Part shown: piece by piece, positions 45,071 to 56,781 of the stretch
Position numbering within the stretch: position 1 is the stretch's first letter
Layout of the letters: each line of letters opens with the position of its first letter
Assembly (NCBI GenBank): GCA_025617375.2
Contig: JAMYGW020000002.1
Span: 1,984,001 to 2,048,000, forward strand
DNA length: 64,000 bases
Source: Acarospora socialis
Taxonomy: Eukaryota; Ascomycota; Lecanoromycetes; Acarosporales; Acarosporaceae
Direction of reading: 5' to 3'
The notes under the pieces: generated by a model
Databases searched by the model: none
What the model was told of the DNA's origin: nothing
Seen by the model: only the letters and a program-made list of their open reading frames with translations
Program-made: the position numbers and the translations under genes

Positions 45071-46527
45071 AATAATGGGAGCACCTCTTTATTTGGGGTA
45101 CCAGCGGCTGCCGCTGTCACCGCACGCCAAATCTCGTCGTCCGCCACGCTCGAAACAGGAGCTTTCGGAAAAGTGAATTGTATGAGGTCCACTTCTGGAA
45201 TCGCGGCCACCGCGGCGCTCACCTCGTCCTTCTGTGCTTGGGTCAGAATGCCCATCTCCTCGTTGACGTCCGTTGCCACTGTCGATGTCGACAGCCTCTC
45301 CACAAATCGCAAACGGCTGCTCGTCTCAGGCTTGTGTTTTAGTGCTAGAGCTCTTGCTTTCGCCAGGGCGTTGGGTACGATCGTAGCTGGCTCCACCTCA
45401 GCCAGCTCCGTCTGCTCTTTCTCAGCTAGCTCCGCCGCTTCTTTCTCAGCTAGCTCTGCCTCTTCTTTCTCGGCTGCGTCCAGGATATCGTCTACATTGA
45501 CACAAAAAACTCCTACTCCACTGGTGTTGTGAGGGTATCTGATGGTAGCGGCTGGATACACGGTATCTGTCAGCTGCGGAGCTTGTTCGGTAAGCACTGG
45601 GACTTGACTTACGGTCAGGCGTGGGAGTAACATCCTTCATATCAACATCCACGTCATTATCTTCTTCAGAGGAGGAGGAGGAGTAAGTGAAGTACTTGTC
45701 CCACATGCCGTAACTCGTGCCGGGTGGGTTCGGGATGACTTCTGGTGATGGCGATCGCTTTCTCTTATGGCGACGCGTTTTGCGGTTCGGAGTGACTGGA
45801 TTGGTGGTTCCGTTATGTGCGACGGTAGACGCGGGGTTGCTCGGAGTTTCCATAGGTGTGACAGACGCGTGCTTTTCAAAGCGAGGCGTGTTGATTTCTG
45901 GCGCGATCGACGTTGTAGATTTGTGGCGTTTGCGTGGTGAAGCTTCCATGGATGGTTCCGACGCGCGTTTCTCGGGGAGAGGCGATGTTGCAGCTTTTGG
46001 TGCCGCCTCGACGATCGGTGAAAGAGGTCTCCAGAGCTTACGGAGTCCCCAAGAGGGACGAGGACGAGCGACGGCAGCGAGCAACCGACGGACGGCCCCC
46101 CCGGACTTGCTTGGTGGGGGGGTGGCGGCGCTGCTGTGATTAGCTCTAGATATCGAAGTTGGAGTGAATGATTGTCTTACGTGGGCGCGAGGCGTCGTCG
46201 GACTGAGGGTGGTCCGACAAGTCCCTCCTCCGCAACGCGTTTGAGGGGGGCGGAGGGGGCGGGGGGGGCTATAGAGGCCGCCTGGTTGAGTACGGCATCC
46301 AGGAAAAAAAGAAGAAAAATAATGTACAGCCAGTTTAACAAACTGGCCCTGGTGGCCCCCACAGCATTGAGTGCAGTGAGAAGGGTGGGCTCACTGCCGG
46401 TGCTCTCGGGGCGCGCCCCGGTCTCCACCTTGGCCTTTGGGGCCCTTTTCTTCCTCTTCGCCGGCGGGAGGGAGTGCTCCCTGCCGGGGGAGAGGCCGGC
46501 GGCGCGGGTCGCGGAGCGGGTCCGCAT
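45064..46527 (-). CDS. Three-exon gene of unknown function, founder-like member of a local multicopy family
   Basis: Exons 46,527-46,181, 46,133-45,613 and 45,491-45,064, introns 47 and 121 bp, total 431 aa. I recognise no family domain. Exon 1 is basic (PPAKRKKRAPKAK) with one strongly hydrophobic segment at about 63-80 (LLNWLYIIFLLFFLDAVL), then APLKRVAEEGLVGPPSVRRR. Exon 2 has GGAVRRLLAAVARPRPSWG, a disordered Ser/Pro/Lys-rich part (RKTRRHKRKRSPSPEV) and GTSYGMWDKYFTY followed by an acidic patch. Exon 3 has a Glu/Ala repeat (AELAEKEAAELAEKEQ) likely to be coiled coil. The exon 1-intron-exon 2 layout recurs in the broken copies at 48.7-51.2 kb, which supports the splice sites. A membrane-anchored or nuclear role is conceivable but unproven. 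Confidence 0.7.
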
Positions 46528-46590
46528 CTTGGGCTGCCTCCAGATGAGTAAAATGTTTCTAGATCAACGATGATGACGATATACTTACTT

Positions 46591-46616
46591 GGTTGTGGTT
46601 GTGGTTGTGGTTGTGG
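46591..46616. repeat. GTGGTT microsatellite
   Basis: GGTTGT hexamer repeated about four times in the 5' flank of the gene above, next to a candidate 5'-UTR intron donor on the minus strand (CCAAGTAAGT). Confidence 0.8.
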
Positions 46617-48730
46617 AGTACGTGGGCGCACGCTGTGTGTGTGTTGTTCGTGGAAGAAAGAAAGTTGGGTGAATGTAGGTGGGTGTGTTTATTTATACCC
46701 TTGGCATCAAGTTCGTGATCTGAGGTTCCTTCCCAAAGGGTGCACTCGGCAGAATCTCGATTTGTTTATCTAAGCGAGAAGGCGGACAGGATAAGGAACA
46801 AACAAACTTTGAAGTACGAAGGTACAGCATCGTGGAACATCCCGTGATCAAGACTACCTACCTATGGTACGAAGACTCAAGTAAGTCTCATAGTGCTACA
46901 TACCACTCTCCTGAAATTCTCTGTACGATGAGCAGTGTCACCAAAGTTTTCGCATGACCTTCTCAATATTAATTATCTGGTTTGTCAAGTAAGTCTTGCA
47001 AGTTCAAAACCTGGAATAAACCGTTTGAAAGCCCTTCACGCCCTACAACCATCTTTCCAGGTTCACACGAAGCTGATTTTTCTGATGCATGAAAGTGTTA
47101 TGAGCTAGCAGAGATTACCTGCAGGCGGAGACCTCTGGAGGTCCATGACCTGCGAGAGAGCTTTCTAGATGTACAGCTCTTTCTACCAGTTATTGCGAAA
47201 ACCATTGTCGAATCACACAGGTTGCTCCGTAGATGTATGACATGGGTTGTCAGTACTTTGGTGGAAACTCATATTAGGTTTTAGGTCATCAATTATTGCC
47301 AGTTCTCCTTCACCTCCGTAACCAATATTCAAGAAACTGTGGGATTACAGTTGCAGACTGCATGTAAGGGTATGAGGGTGGTCTCCAATCATTTTACCCT
47401 AAAACAAAATAGCACTTTCGTAAGGAAGGCGATTGTGAAAACTCCCGCCACATGCAGAGTTTGTTCTTCAAGAAAAGATGATGCCGGTAATAATGGTCAT
47501 ACCAGCAGATTGACTCAACTATGTGTTTTTCTACTCTTGTACCTCAAGATGTATCGAGACACAAGTCATCTTTCTATATCGACGAACTAGCCATGAGTTG
47601 AAGGTCTTCCGGTTGGCAGGGTGAAGTCTGGGATGGTGGATAATATTCGTAAAGCGCCTTCATACTACTATATTTCGTACATACTTTGGGGAGTTTCTTG
47701 GATAGTATGGAGTATGCTACTCGGACGTAGGTTGATGTTTGTTCTTGAATATCTATACAAACGATGTAGGGGGTTTCTCCTACCTCCTTCTACAGCGTGC
47801 AACCATATCCAGCGCAGAGTGGCAGAAACTGCACTGCTCGTACACTCACTGTGGCTGTTTCCGTGGAACTGCTTGACGACTACTTATATTGGCTGGCGAA
47901 ATGAAGCCACGAGGATTCTCATTGCAAAGAGCAATCAGATGCCTACCTACCTTAAGTGTTGTTACGGTAAATGAGTCTGGAGCGCTTCTTTCTCGAGAGA
48001 ATGACGTCTTTCAGTATATTTCCTTCTCTTCTAGTTTGAGTTCTTTCCTTTCTGCGCACTACTATCGGTGTGCTCGACAGCTGCCATCCTACTAAGCTGA
48101 CCAAGGCACTCTCTTAACAAGGTATGTACCACCTTAGCTAGGTACCTACCTACCCAGGAAGGCAGGCACAGAGGAGATGTTGCTATGACGACATGTGAAA
48201 AAGACAAATCATAGCTCTGATTCTTGTGTTGCTGAAGCAGGAGGTCGGTGATGCAGGCGTCGTGACTGCCTTACTGAGTGTCTTAGTGTCATGACCATCA
48301 ACATCGCTACTGGATTCTTACTCTCTTACCCTGTTATGAAAGGTTACGCGAACACTTCTCGTTTACACTGACGGGTATAAGGATCTGAGAGAATCCTGCT
48401 TCTGAAGATTTCTTTTCCTCTACATATCTCGATCATTCTCAGAGCTCATCCACTCCTCTAAGCTCCACCGCCGCAGCATACCTATCCACTGGAGGCCCCG
48501 GGGTCATCACCGTGCACTTGTGGCATCTGGATACCCTAGTAAGTCTACTTCTTGGTCTTCGTCAATCCAATGACATATCTTCTTCACTATGTCGTGTTCC
48601 ACACGTGCTGTTGACATCCTCCCTCTGGCAAAACCATGACTTCCCTGGCTAACGAGCATGGGTGGCGATGCAGTGATCAATCCTCCAATCTTTCAATCCA
48701 TGATATCCAGATGTCACAAGTGTACGGTGG
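46617..48730. other. 2.1-kb region without a supported gene
   Basis: Short frames exist on both strands (for example around 47,630-47,970) but start without a convincing ATG and show no family resemblance. The composition is moderately AT-rich and not CpG-depleted as in the left island. Confidence 0.5.
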
Positions 48731-49310
48731 TGACTCGACCCGGGGTTAGTTGGATAGGTAAGCTGCGGCGGTATCACTCAGTAAGTTTATGTACTGGAGA
48801 TCTATTCGAATATCTAACTAACATTGACCGGTGAACAGACGACCAGCAGACGAATGTACGATGAGATCTCCCCGCTCTCCATCTTGGGCTTGGAGGCCCT
48901 CTATTGCCTGGCGCAGAGAGACGGGGAAGGAAAAGAGAACACGCCCTCTCACCCCCAACCCGCAAGAAGAGGGCCCCCAGGGCCAAGAAGGAGAGCGGGG
49001 AGGCCCCCGTACAGCCCGCCGCCGCCGCCGCCGCCGCCAGTGAGCCCTCCCTCACATTTCTCCTCAACTCTTTTTCCCGGGGGCCACCAGGGCCAGGTCT
49101 TTTAAACTGGCTTTACATATTTTTTCTTCTTTTTTTTCTGAACGCCATACTCAACCAGGCGGCCCCAGTAGCGCCCCCAGCCCCCCTCAAACGCGCTGCG
49201 GAGGACGGACTCGTCGGACGACCCTCAGTTCGGCGTCGTGTGGAGCAAGAGTAAGTAAAGCCGTGACTCAAAATTGAGACCCAAAGCTGATTACAGAGGT
49301 AGCTTCACTC
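48731..49310 (+). pseudogene. Broken copy 1 of the 45.1-46.5 kb gene family
   Basis: A frame starting near 48,904 has TRKKRAPRAKKESGEAPV, a poly-Ala tract encoded by a GCC run, then LLNWLYIFFLLFFLNAILNQ and PLKRAAEDGLVGRPSVRRR, collinear with exon 1 of the intact gene on the opposite strand. A donor-like GAGTAAGT and a branch/acceptor-like GCTGATTACAG follow. The upstream ATG frame is shifted relative to this one, so it is probably a pseudogene. Confidence 0.75.
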
Positions 49311-49316
49311 CATTGG

Positions 49317-49640
49317 TTTAGGTGGACACGTATCTCCGGGGAATGCCTTATCATCAGCAAGTTTGTGCCACTAAATACCTAGTATGGTGTCTACTCATCA
49401 CTGACTAGTAAACAGACGAGCAGGATGTTCAACAAACGACGAGACTGCCTTGGGGGTCTTCTTTTTTTGGGCGGAGATGGAAGAGGGAGGGGAGGACGGG
49501 GGAAGGGGGGCCATCCGTCGGTTGCTTGCCACTGTCGCTCGCCCTTCCACCTCTTGGGGACTCCGTAAACTCACGAAACCTCTCACAACGATTGTTGACA
49601 TGACGCCAAAAGTTCAGTCCACTTATCACCGCCACACCCA
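49317..49640 (+). pseudogene. Broken copy 2 of the family (exon 2-like part)
   Basis: The leader GGTGGACACGTATC...CACTGACTAGTAAACAG resembles the leaders of the flanking copies. It then jumps to AIRRLLATVARPSTSWGLRK, matching exon 2 of the intact gene. The exon 1 body is missing, so this is an internal deletion. Confidence 0.72.
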
Positions 49641-49689
49641 AGCGTACTTCTTCTATAACCGTTACCGAGAGTCGATTTCCTTTCTTGTT

Positions 49690-50260
49690 CTGGGTTAGGT
49701 GGACGGGCATTTGCGGTAATATCTTATTCATCGGTAAGTTGGTGCACCATAGACCTAATATGGTTTTTAGTATCACTGACCACTAAACAGATAATCAGAA
49801 AGGCGAATGTACAATGAGACTGCCTTGATGGTCGTCTTTGCTTCCGGAGGAGAGGAAAGGGGAAGGGGGTGCGGGGAAAGGCACGCCTTCCCTTTCCCCA
49901 CGCACAAGAAAATGGCCGCAGAGCCAAGAAGGAGAGCGGGGACGTCCCCGCGAAGCCCACCGCAGCCAGTGAGCCTCTGTCTACTCTCATCACTGCAACC
50001 ATCACGGGGGCACCAAGGCCATGCTATTGGAGTGGCTCTACCTTTTCTTTCCCCCTTTTTCTGGACGTCATGCTCAAATAGGCGGGCTCCTAGCCAGAAG
50101 TGCGCTGTGAAGGAGACCATTACTGGCGACCCTGTCCTCTGCAGGGCACCACGCGCTCCGGCCCTGACATGGAAGAAGAGGATCACGAAGCCAAGGAGGC
50201 AAATTGGGGATCATCCCGCCACCATCGGCGGCAGCGAGCGATCATTACCAGCATTCTTTC
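49690..50260 (+). pseudogene. Broken copy 3 of the family
   Basis: Leader GGTGGACGGGCATTTGC...CACTAAACAG, then AATGTACAATGAGACTGCC as in the other copies, then a frame with RRAKKESGDVPAKPTAASEP. The hydrophobic segment is degraded and shifts frame relative to the start. Homologous to exon 1. Confidence 0.7.
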
Positions 50261-50612
50261 ATCTCACAACGTTACCGCCGTCAACACCCTTCTTCTTGAG
50301 TGGCTGTTCCTTCTGTTTCTTTCCGTTCTCCTCAGCCTCATCTTTAATGACATGCGACGCTCAGTCCCAAAGCGTCCTGCCGATGATCTCCACCCAGGTG
50401 ACCTTTCATTAGGCGTCAAATTCCGACCTGCTTGACCTGGGTGACCCTGGGTCAGACATCGAACCCAACCTGTCTCACCTTTACGCGTCGAGTAAGAATA
50501 TCCTTCACTCCAACTTCGAGACCACAACTTGCGCCAATGGGCAGCTTCCCGGGAGAAAACATCCTAAGCATTTTTGGTGGGTTAGGGGACATGATATCAG
50601 ACCGCCGCCAAT

Positions 50613-50753
50613 GAGCATACCATTTATATTGAGGTACAACAATACAAGGAAGACGGTCACACCAAGCCATTTTAGAAACAAAGCCATTCCTTTGAATGGC
50701 TTGGCATGATTTTCTTCCTTGTATTGTTATACCTTGATATAAATGGTACGCTC
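50613..50753. repeat. 141-bp foldback element (about 60-bp inverted arms)
   Basis: The left arm starts GAGCATACCATTTATAT and the right arm, inverted, starts GAGCGTACCATTTATAT. Both continue through ACAATACAAGGAAGA to CCAAGCCATT with roughly nine mismatches, leaving a short loop. No target duplication is obvious. It could be a very short MITE or a hairpin RNA source. Confidence 0.85.
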
Positions 50754-51240
50754 GGTCTTGACGGGGTATGCTCCGCTCTCTGTCTCTGCCTTGCCCGCGT
50801 GGTCTCTTGGGCCCCTGGACCAGAAAGAAAATGGCCCCCAAGGCCAAGAATGAAGAGCGGCGGGCATCCCAGGAGATGAGAGCGAACCACTCCAGAAGAA
50901 TAGCTTTGTTGGCACCGGCATTGACCTCAACGTCTATGACACCTCATTCCCACCAACGGAGCCATCCTTCTACAGTGGCTCGCCCTCACTTCGTCCTTGA
51001 TTTTCTTCACCTGACAACGACTACCAAGCTTACGCAAAAGTGGAAAGCAGAGGACGTTATCACACTGGCATCCTCAGTGTGCTGTGTGCGCGAAGTCAGC
51101 GTAAGAATCTTTCACTCCAACTTCAAGATCTAGAGCTAATTACAGCAGTAGCCCTAACTCCCAGCACCATCAAGTCAGAGGGTGCTGTGCGTCGTTTGCT
51201 GGCATCGTCTGTGCCTGAGGCCTCACTCTGAGACTCCGCC
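50754..51240 (+). pseudogene. Broken copy 4 of the family
   Basis: TRKKMAPKAKNEERRASQEM corresponds to the basic part of exon 1. Further on, the stretch ATCTTTCACTCCAACTTCAA, then GATCTAGAGCTAATTACAGC, is the family intron seen between exons 1 and 2 of the intact gene. It is followed by GAVRRLLASSV (exon 2 start) and then a stop. Truncated and diverged. Confidence 0.72.
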
Positions 51241-51638
51241 AACGTTACGTTTATACTGCTACTGTTGCGTCAGAGGCGAACACTCATTTCTTCGGAAAAG
51301 ATGCCGACCTTACGGCGAAGTCTACCCACCGTTATCAGGACCCAACGTTCGTGTCTTTGGGTTGGATGGGTAGATATCAAATTCTTCAAAATTTGGACTG
51401 CTGTTCAGAGCGTCTTAGAGAAGGGGACGAGTACAGACTGTTTCTCTGTAGCGACTCCCATTGGCATGTCTTCGTAATCTTGCAGCCAACATCACAAGGT
51501 CAATCAAATAAGCATTGACTGCCACCAACGTATCATAGGTCAACTTCAAAGTACATTCAGTCCCTGAAATGCTGTGTGATACCTAAACTACATTACACGA
51601 TGCCTCCTCGCCCGAACGCCCACCAAAATGCCCACATC
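51241..51638. other. Intergenic, nothing recognised
   Basis: About 400 bp between the last family relic and the 3' end of the DGK1-like gene. Confidence 0.5.
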
Positions 51639-52892
51639 CTAGCCGAAGACCTTGAGGAAACCCCAGATCCCCAACCCGCTGAGCACGGGTATAGTCAGGT
51701 TATCGTCCCAGCCAAACAGATCCACGACCTCGCTCACCGACGCCACGACGCCGGTCCACAGGCTCATGACGCCTAGTGCCACGGGACCGCTGATCGATGG
51801 CTGAGAAGTCGTCCACCCTAGATACGTTCTAGCGAGCTTAGGGAGCTGCAAGCGGCCCGTGAACATGAACGCATTGGCAGGATCGTCTGGAAACGGCCCC
51901 GTGCGGGGTACCAGCCATCCCCAGAACGCGGCCGCAGTCGCCATGCCCACGGCGCAAGCGGCGGCGCTGCCAGCTAGACTCTTTCCCTTTCGGATGCGCG
52001 GCGTGTAGCGGCCGTAGAGTCGGCCCATGGTGCTGGCGGCGGTGTCGCACCAGCTGAGCAGGAGGACGCCCATGACGCCAACGTCCTTGGGGAAGAAGCG
52101 GAGGACGGTCCAGGCACCGAGCAGGTACCAGATGACGCCGTTCCAGCCGTCAACTTCGGATTCGCGCATCAGCGCGCCGAGGACGCGGATGTAGAAGCGG
52201 TTAAAGGCGGGGGAGTGGTGGCGTAGGTAGTCGGTGCAGGCGATGGGGATGAGAGCGGAGAGGAGGAAGGGTGTGATGCTTGTGGTTTGGATTCCGCGGG
52301 TATAGAGTTGGATGGTTATGAAGCCAATGGAGAGGTGGAGGATTTTGCGAGGGATTTCGTGGCGGTGGATCTAAGGGTGGGAAGATCGCCGTTAGTTCGA
52401 GGCAAGTAGTGTGGAAGAAGGGTGCGCAACAGATGCACTTACGAATGATCGCCAATGCCGGTGGATGGGAATTAGGCCAAGAGGACTGGGACTCCGGCTG
52501 AACTCCCTCCAGTAGCTGGTCCCGGCGCTGGAAGGCGACAGGTGGCCGTTGCCGGTGGGTTTACCGTTCGGTGCTAAAGGGTCTGGTTTCTTTTTCGTTT
52601 TCGACGCGGAAGTGCCACTTTTCGAGTTCGCTGCCGTCAAGCCACTCATGCGCCGCGCCTTGCCTGCTGTCTTCGGGCTTCTGCTGCGTGTTCTAGCTCT
52701 CTTCTCCAAGCTCGAGTCTGAGCTCTCCTCGCCATCTTGCTCGTCTTCATCGATTGGCGGAGGCGATCTGACACCCTGCTTCGATCGCGTTATAGGTGCG
52801 AAATACCCGTCTCTTCCCTCTGCGCTGTCCGAAGGTGGAGGAGTTGGAGAGGTGACTCTTGGCGTTGCCGGTATTTGATACCGTTGCGACAT
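51639..52892 (-). CDS. DGK1: CTP-dependent diacylglycerol kinase-like protein (DGK1 family)
   Basis: Exons 52,892-52,443 and 52,370-51,639 joined across a 72-bp intron (GTAAGT...TAG), 393 aa. The first 140 residues are a disordered Ser/Pro/Lys-rich cytosolic tail. The splice creates IHRHEIPRKILHLSIGFITI, the start of a multi-helix CTP-transferase domain. The later SWCDTAASTMGRLYGRY then TPRIRKGKSLAGSAA carries the Asp and Gly of the conserved D-T-A-x-x-x-G pattern. In yeast Dgk1 the RK pair, this Asp and the Gly are reported as needed. It is expected to phosphorylate diacylglycerol with CTP at the ER/nuclear membrane, opposing lipin and controlling phosphatidate. A dolichol kinase is the less likely alternative. 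Confidence 0.88.
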
Positions 52893-54566
52893 GACGGACT
52901 CATACGACGGACGGTAAGGTGGAAGAGGCGACGTTTGGATGACGCCAAAGACGTCGCGTCGAAGCAACAGTAAGGTATCTATTGTACAGAGAAGAGAGCA
53001 GAGAGGAGTGCGTTCCTGCACGGCGGACGTTATGACGATGGAGGCAGCGGGACCTGTTGGACAGGTTATAGGCTCCAGCTGGGCGTTTGGTGCGACACGG
53101 AGGATCGCAACATATTATAGCAAGATTTCTCTACCAGCTGCTTCAAGCAACCACCTGTTCTCGGCGACCCAGTAAAGAATGATGGCGGTTTTGGAGTTCA
53201 GGGTCCGGAGGTACTTCGTACTAAAATGTCAGCATTGTCCAGATCTTTGAGAAGATCAGCTCCGTATGACGAAGGATCGGCGAGCGGTGAAAATTGACAC
53301 TGATCTACTTACTGCCTTGCAATTTGTGCTGTCACGCTTGGAGTCATGCACGAGAATAACTCTCAGTACTTAGGTAGTTTCTTGAGTGTACCATGTAACC
53401 ACGTTAACTTCCCGTCGACTTTTCCTTGGTACCTTACGAGTACAGGCCATCGCAGGTGCACAAAGCTCATAATAAATCCAGATTACAATTGTACCACCAG
53501 GTTGTGACTGCATTATATGTAAATTCAGCTTAGATCAGTCATGTAACAGATGGTTTATCAATTTCTTCTTCTATTCAAATCTCACTTTCCCTGAAGACTG
53601 TTTTGTCCTCAAATCCATCATAATACCAGCTTTTATGTGATACGTCTTGATATATACAGCGGACTTATGTATAATACAGATTTATTACTGTAACAAATCT
53701 TGAATACTCAAATATTAGTAATCAATCTCCAAGCTTTCTCCACACTTTGCAATACACCTGCACCTCAACCTTACCACTGCACCTAGCCTTAGGACTGGAT
53801 GCTGAACTGGAACTGGACACTGGACTGAATACTGGACTGAATACGGGATACTGAAAGCTTGTGGAGATGAGACTGAGAAAAGGTTGTATTGAACTGATGC
53901 GTGTGTTTGTAATGTGTAATATATAATTCACTGTATGTAATACCAAGTATTAAATACCAGACTCTACGTGGGGTTTCAAGACGGATTTAACATGTACAAC
54001 GTCTTAGAAATACTACGGGTTTCGTCAAAACAGCGTATTGAAACGAGATTAAAATGGGAACCTACTTCTACATAAATTCAGTTTGTGACTGTCATATTAC
54101 CAGATTTGTGTATCAGCGGAGGCCTGTAAGGTAGTCAAGGACTCAAAGGTACTTATATCTAAGGCTTGGAGTTTGTACAGTACAAAGTACCTCCGTACCC
54201 AGCTATGCGCAAGGGTTCAGCCCGATCCTAATCTGGCATGGTTCACCTTATCTCTATCAATCATCGCAATCACAACTTTCAGGTTCCTCCATAGTATGTC
54301 TGTATTTGGATAACTACATGAAGCAACTTCTGGGAAACTGCATGTTTCTAAAGGTTTTATGAGCCGTAGAGTACCTCTCGCAACATCTACGTTTCAGCCT
54401 TGAGCAAGTCCAATCAGGCTGTCTATTTCTGACTTTCTCATGATCGCCGTCCTCTCTTACTTTTCTGACATCTGGCAACTCTCCTAGAGTTTACGGATGG
54501 TGCCGCCTTCGTGGACCTTCTAAGCCTCGATAATGTTCGTGTATTTCTCGCGGAGTGCTTCGTACA
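52893..54566. other. 1.7-kb intergenic region with a short minisatellite
   Basis: No supported gene. At about 53,789-53,850 the words GGACTG/GAACTG/GGACACTG/GGACTGAATAC repeat with a 12-14-bp period. Between 53.2 and 54.5 kb the DNA is AT-richer and holds only tiny frames. Confidence 0.5.
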
Positions 54567-56690
54567 ATGTTGCCGGAGCCAGTAACTATTGTGACGACAA
54601 TCGTAGGCCTAACAGGCTTCACGGTCACTGCCTTGACAACGATTGATAAACTCCGACTTTTCTGGCGTGATCTGAACGATGAGGCGGTCCACTCCTTCCT
54701 CCACGACCTTGAGGTATCGGAGGCTCTTCTGAAAGAAGTTCAAGATCTCTGCATCAGGCTAAAGAGAGATGGCACTACACAGCTGCCTGGGATTCGGATG
54801 GGAACACTCAGTATCCACGTGGAGGATTACGGCCAGGATCTTCAAGAGTGGCTAAGAATCTCGTTGCAATTGCCAGCCGTAAGCTGTCAAAAAGAACCGG
54901 GTTAAAGGTAAAGCAAGAGTCTCCCACAGAGCCTCCCTCAGAGCCTCCCACAGAGCCTCCCACAGAGCCTCCCACAAAGCCTCCCAAATTTCGAAAGAAC
55001 GCATTCGGAAATTTCCTGCATGCTGTTCGTAAAGCATCGCGGAGCGATGTTAGGTCTAGTGTGCAGTGGCATCAGGAGAACATCAAGCTGAGCCTTTCGT
55101 TACTTACTGTGTGAGTGAAGCCCCCTTAAGCTTAGGCTGTTCTTAATAGGGTGTAGCAATCTCGCTCTTACCCAACAAGAAGAACTCAAGCATGTTTCTG
55201 GAGCTATTGGGACCCTGGAACAACTATCCAGCTCTGGGAGCTCAGTTTTAGCGCTTTCATTAACCCATGAAGAGCGTCTTAAGGATGTGCAGTCAAATAT
55301 CAGTAACCTATCTGAACGTTTAGGGGGGTTGGAAAAAGTACTCCAGTGGATGTCTTCTCGAGATTCTGAAGCAAGCTCAAGCGCCGGTGATGGAATGAAC
55401 AAACGGGACTCTCGAGACATAACTGGTGTGGGAGGTGAAGGGGAAGCTGCAAGCAAAGTCGCCAAATGCAAAGATCAAGACCCAGGAATGACAGTAACTA
55501 ATGATATTCCTTCGTCATCCTCGATCTCCAACTCCGACCAAGGACCGCCTGGTCCAGTCGAGACGCAAATGCTCCTTGATGTGTCACGGGATGCCTGCGA
55601 GACTATTTCTCGGGTGATACACCCAGTGATCGCCGAGTATATCGCTACTCGTGCAGCATGGGGCTTGCTGCATTCTCAAAGGCTGGCAGTAGACCTTCAA
55701 AGGTCCCTTATCAAGCAAGAGGACAATATCAGAAGCGATGGTCAAGTGAGAAATATTGAGAGAAAATTCACGGTAGCAGCAAGACGCCTGCTCTCGCTTC
55801 GCAAAGCCTGCCACTACGAAGATTTGGACGAAACTCTTGCGCTTGTGGATAAAAGACTCAAGATCAGTCAGCGTGATGTGGATAGATGGATTTTGATTGC
55901 CCAAGGCTTGTCGAAGAAACACCGACAACTAAATCTCAATGCACTTGACTTTGCAACACCGAGCGAGCGACTAGAATACCGCATTACATATCTAAATGCG
56001 TGGATGTATGAGGTGAAGAGCGCCTTTTCTCACCTTACTGAACTGCACAGACTCATATTTGAGGAGATCCAAGGGCACGCCAACCAGAGAGCCTGGGAGG
56101 TGGAATATTTTCCACAGACCATTTCTGGAAAAGATAATCGATCGGGGCGCTTGATGGACCTGGGTATCTCGAAGAGGATGGACTCCGCAACCTTGGCCCG
56201 AGAGACTCTGAAATACTGGTTACTGGACATGGCCGCGATACCAAACAACGAGTACGCATCATCAAGTGTTGGCGATTCGGAAGCGACCTTTCGACAGTAC
56301 GAGTCCGAGGCAGCACAAACTGACGATGACGAGGAGCTTGTGCCAATCCAGAATGCGGCTATGCTCAAGCAACCACCTACTCCTCGAGGCTGGGACTCGC
56401 TAATGAAGAAGACGTTGGATAGATGCGATAATCTGGTTCCTATCGATCTTCCAGCAGCTTCGGTATCAGCCGGAACCGCGGCCTCGGCTCAAGAAGCCCT
56501 TGAAGAATATCGATCAGAGCCGAACGGGCTTTCGTGGATATACGATGTCGAATTCAGCAGTAAAGGTGTATTTTCCGTCATGGAGGACGGGAGTAAGCGG
56601 GAAGTCTCTGTGGGAGAAGCGCGAGACAACTGGCTGCTCTATCCAGAGCGTGCTGAAAATACAAACGCCCGGCCTATCGACGCGGCTTGA
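54567..56690 (+). CDS. STAND-type N-terminal-domain protein, apparent frameshift
   Basis: The N-terminus (MLPEPVTIVTTIVGLTGFTV and following helices) resembles the fungal STAND N-terminal (PigL/Helo-like) domain, found in heterokaryon-incompatibility and NLR-like proteins. The frame continues to DYGQDLQEWLR. Homology-like sequence then resumes one frame over (AKNLVAIASRKLSKRTGLK) near 54,848 without a credible intron, suggesting an indel. A 46-bp intron (55,111-55,156, GTGAGT...TAG) links SLSLLT to NLALTQQEELKH. A long helical C-terminal part (RLLSLRKACHYEDLDETLAL, RWILIAQGLSKKHRQLNL) ends at 56,690. No NACHT or NB-ARC is present. It is a decayed or error-containing gene of about 645 codons. 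Confidence 0.65.
54921..54986. repeat. 12-bp coding minisatellite (PPTE repeats)
   Basis: ACAGAGCCTCCC and close variants repeated about five times inside the STAND-like gene, encoding Pro-Pro-Thr/Ser-Glu repeats just after the apparent frame break. Confidence 0.88.
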
Positions 56691-56781
56691 CTCGGGACAG
56701 GACACGGGGACAGGACCTGCTAGCCAATTCAAGCATAGATGAAGGGTCAATGCAAGACTAAATTTAAGCCTGTAATTCCGG

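Noticed and set aside
45173-45532. Ser-rich plus-strand frame
   Set aside because: Antisense of the Glu/Ala repeat exon of the 431-aa gene.
47621-47974. 117-codon frame with some hydrophobic residues
   Set aside because: Starts without a convincing ATG, with no intron-linked continuation or known motif.
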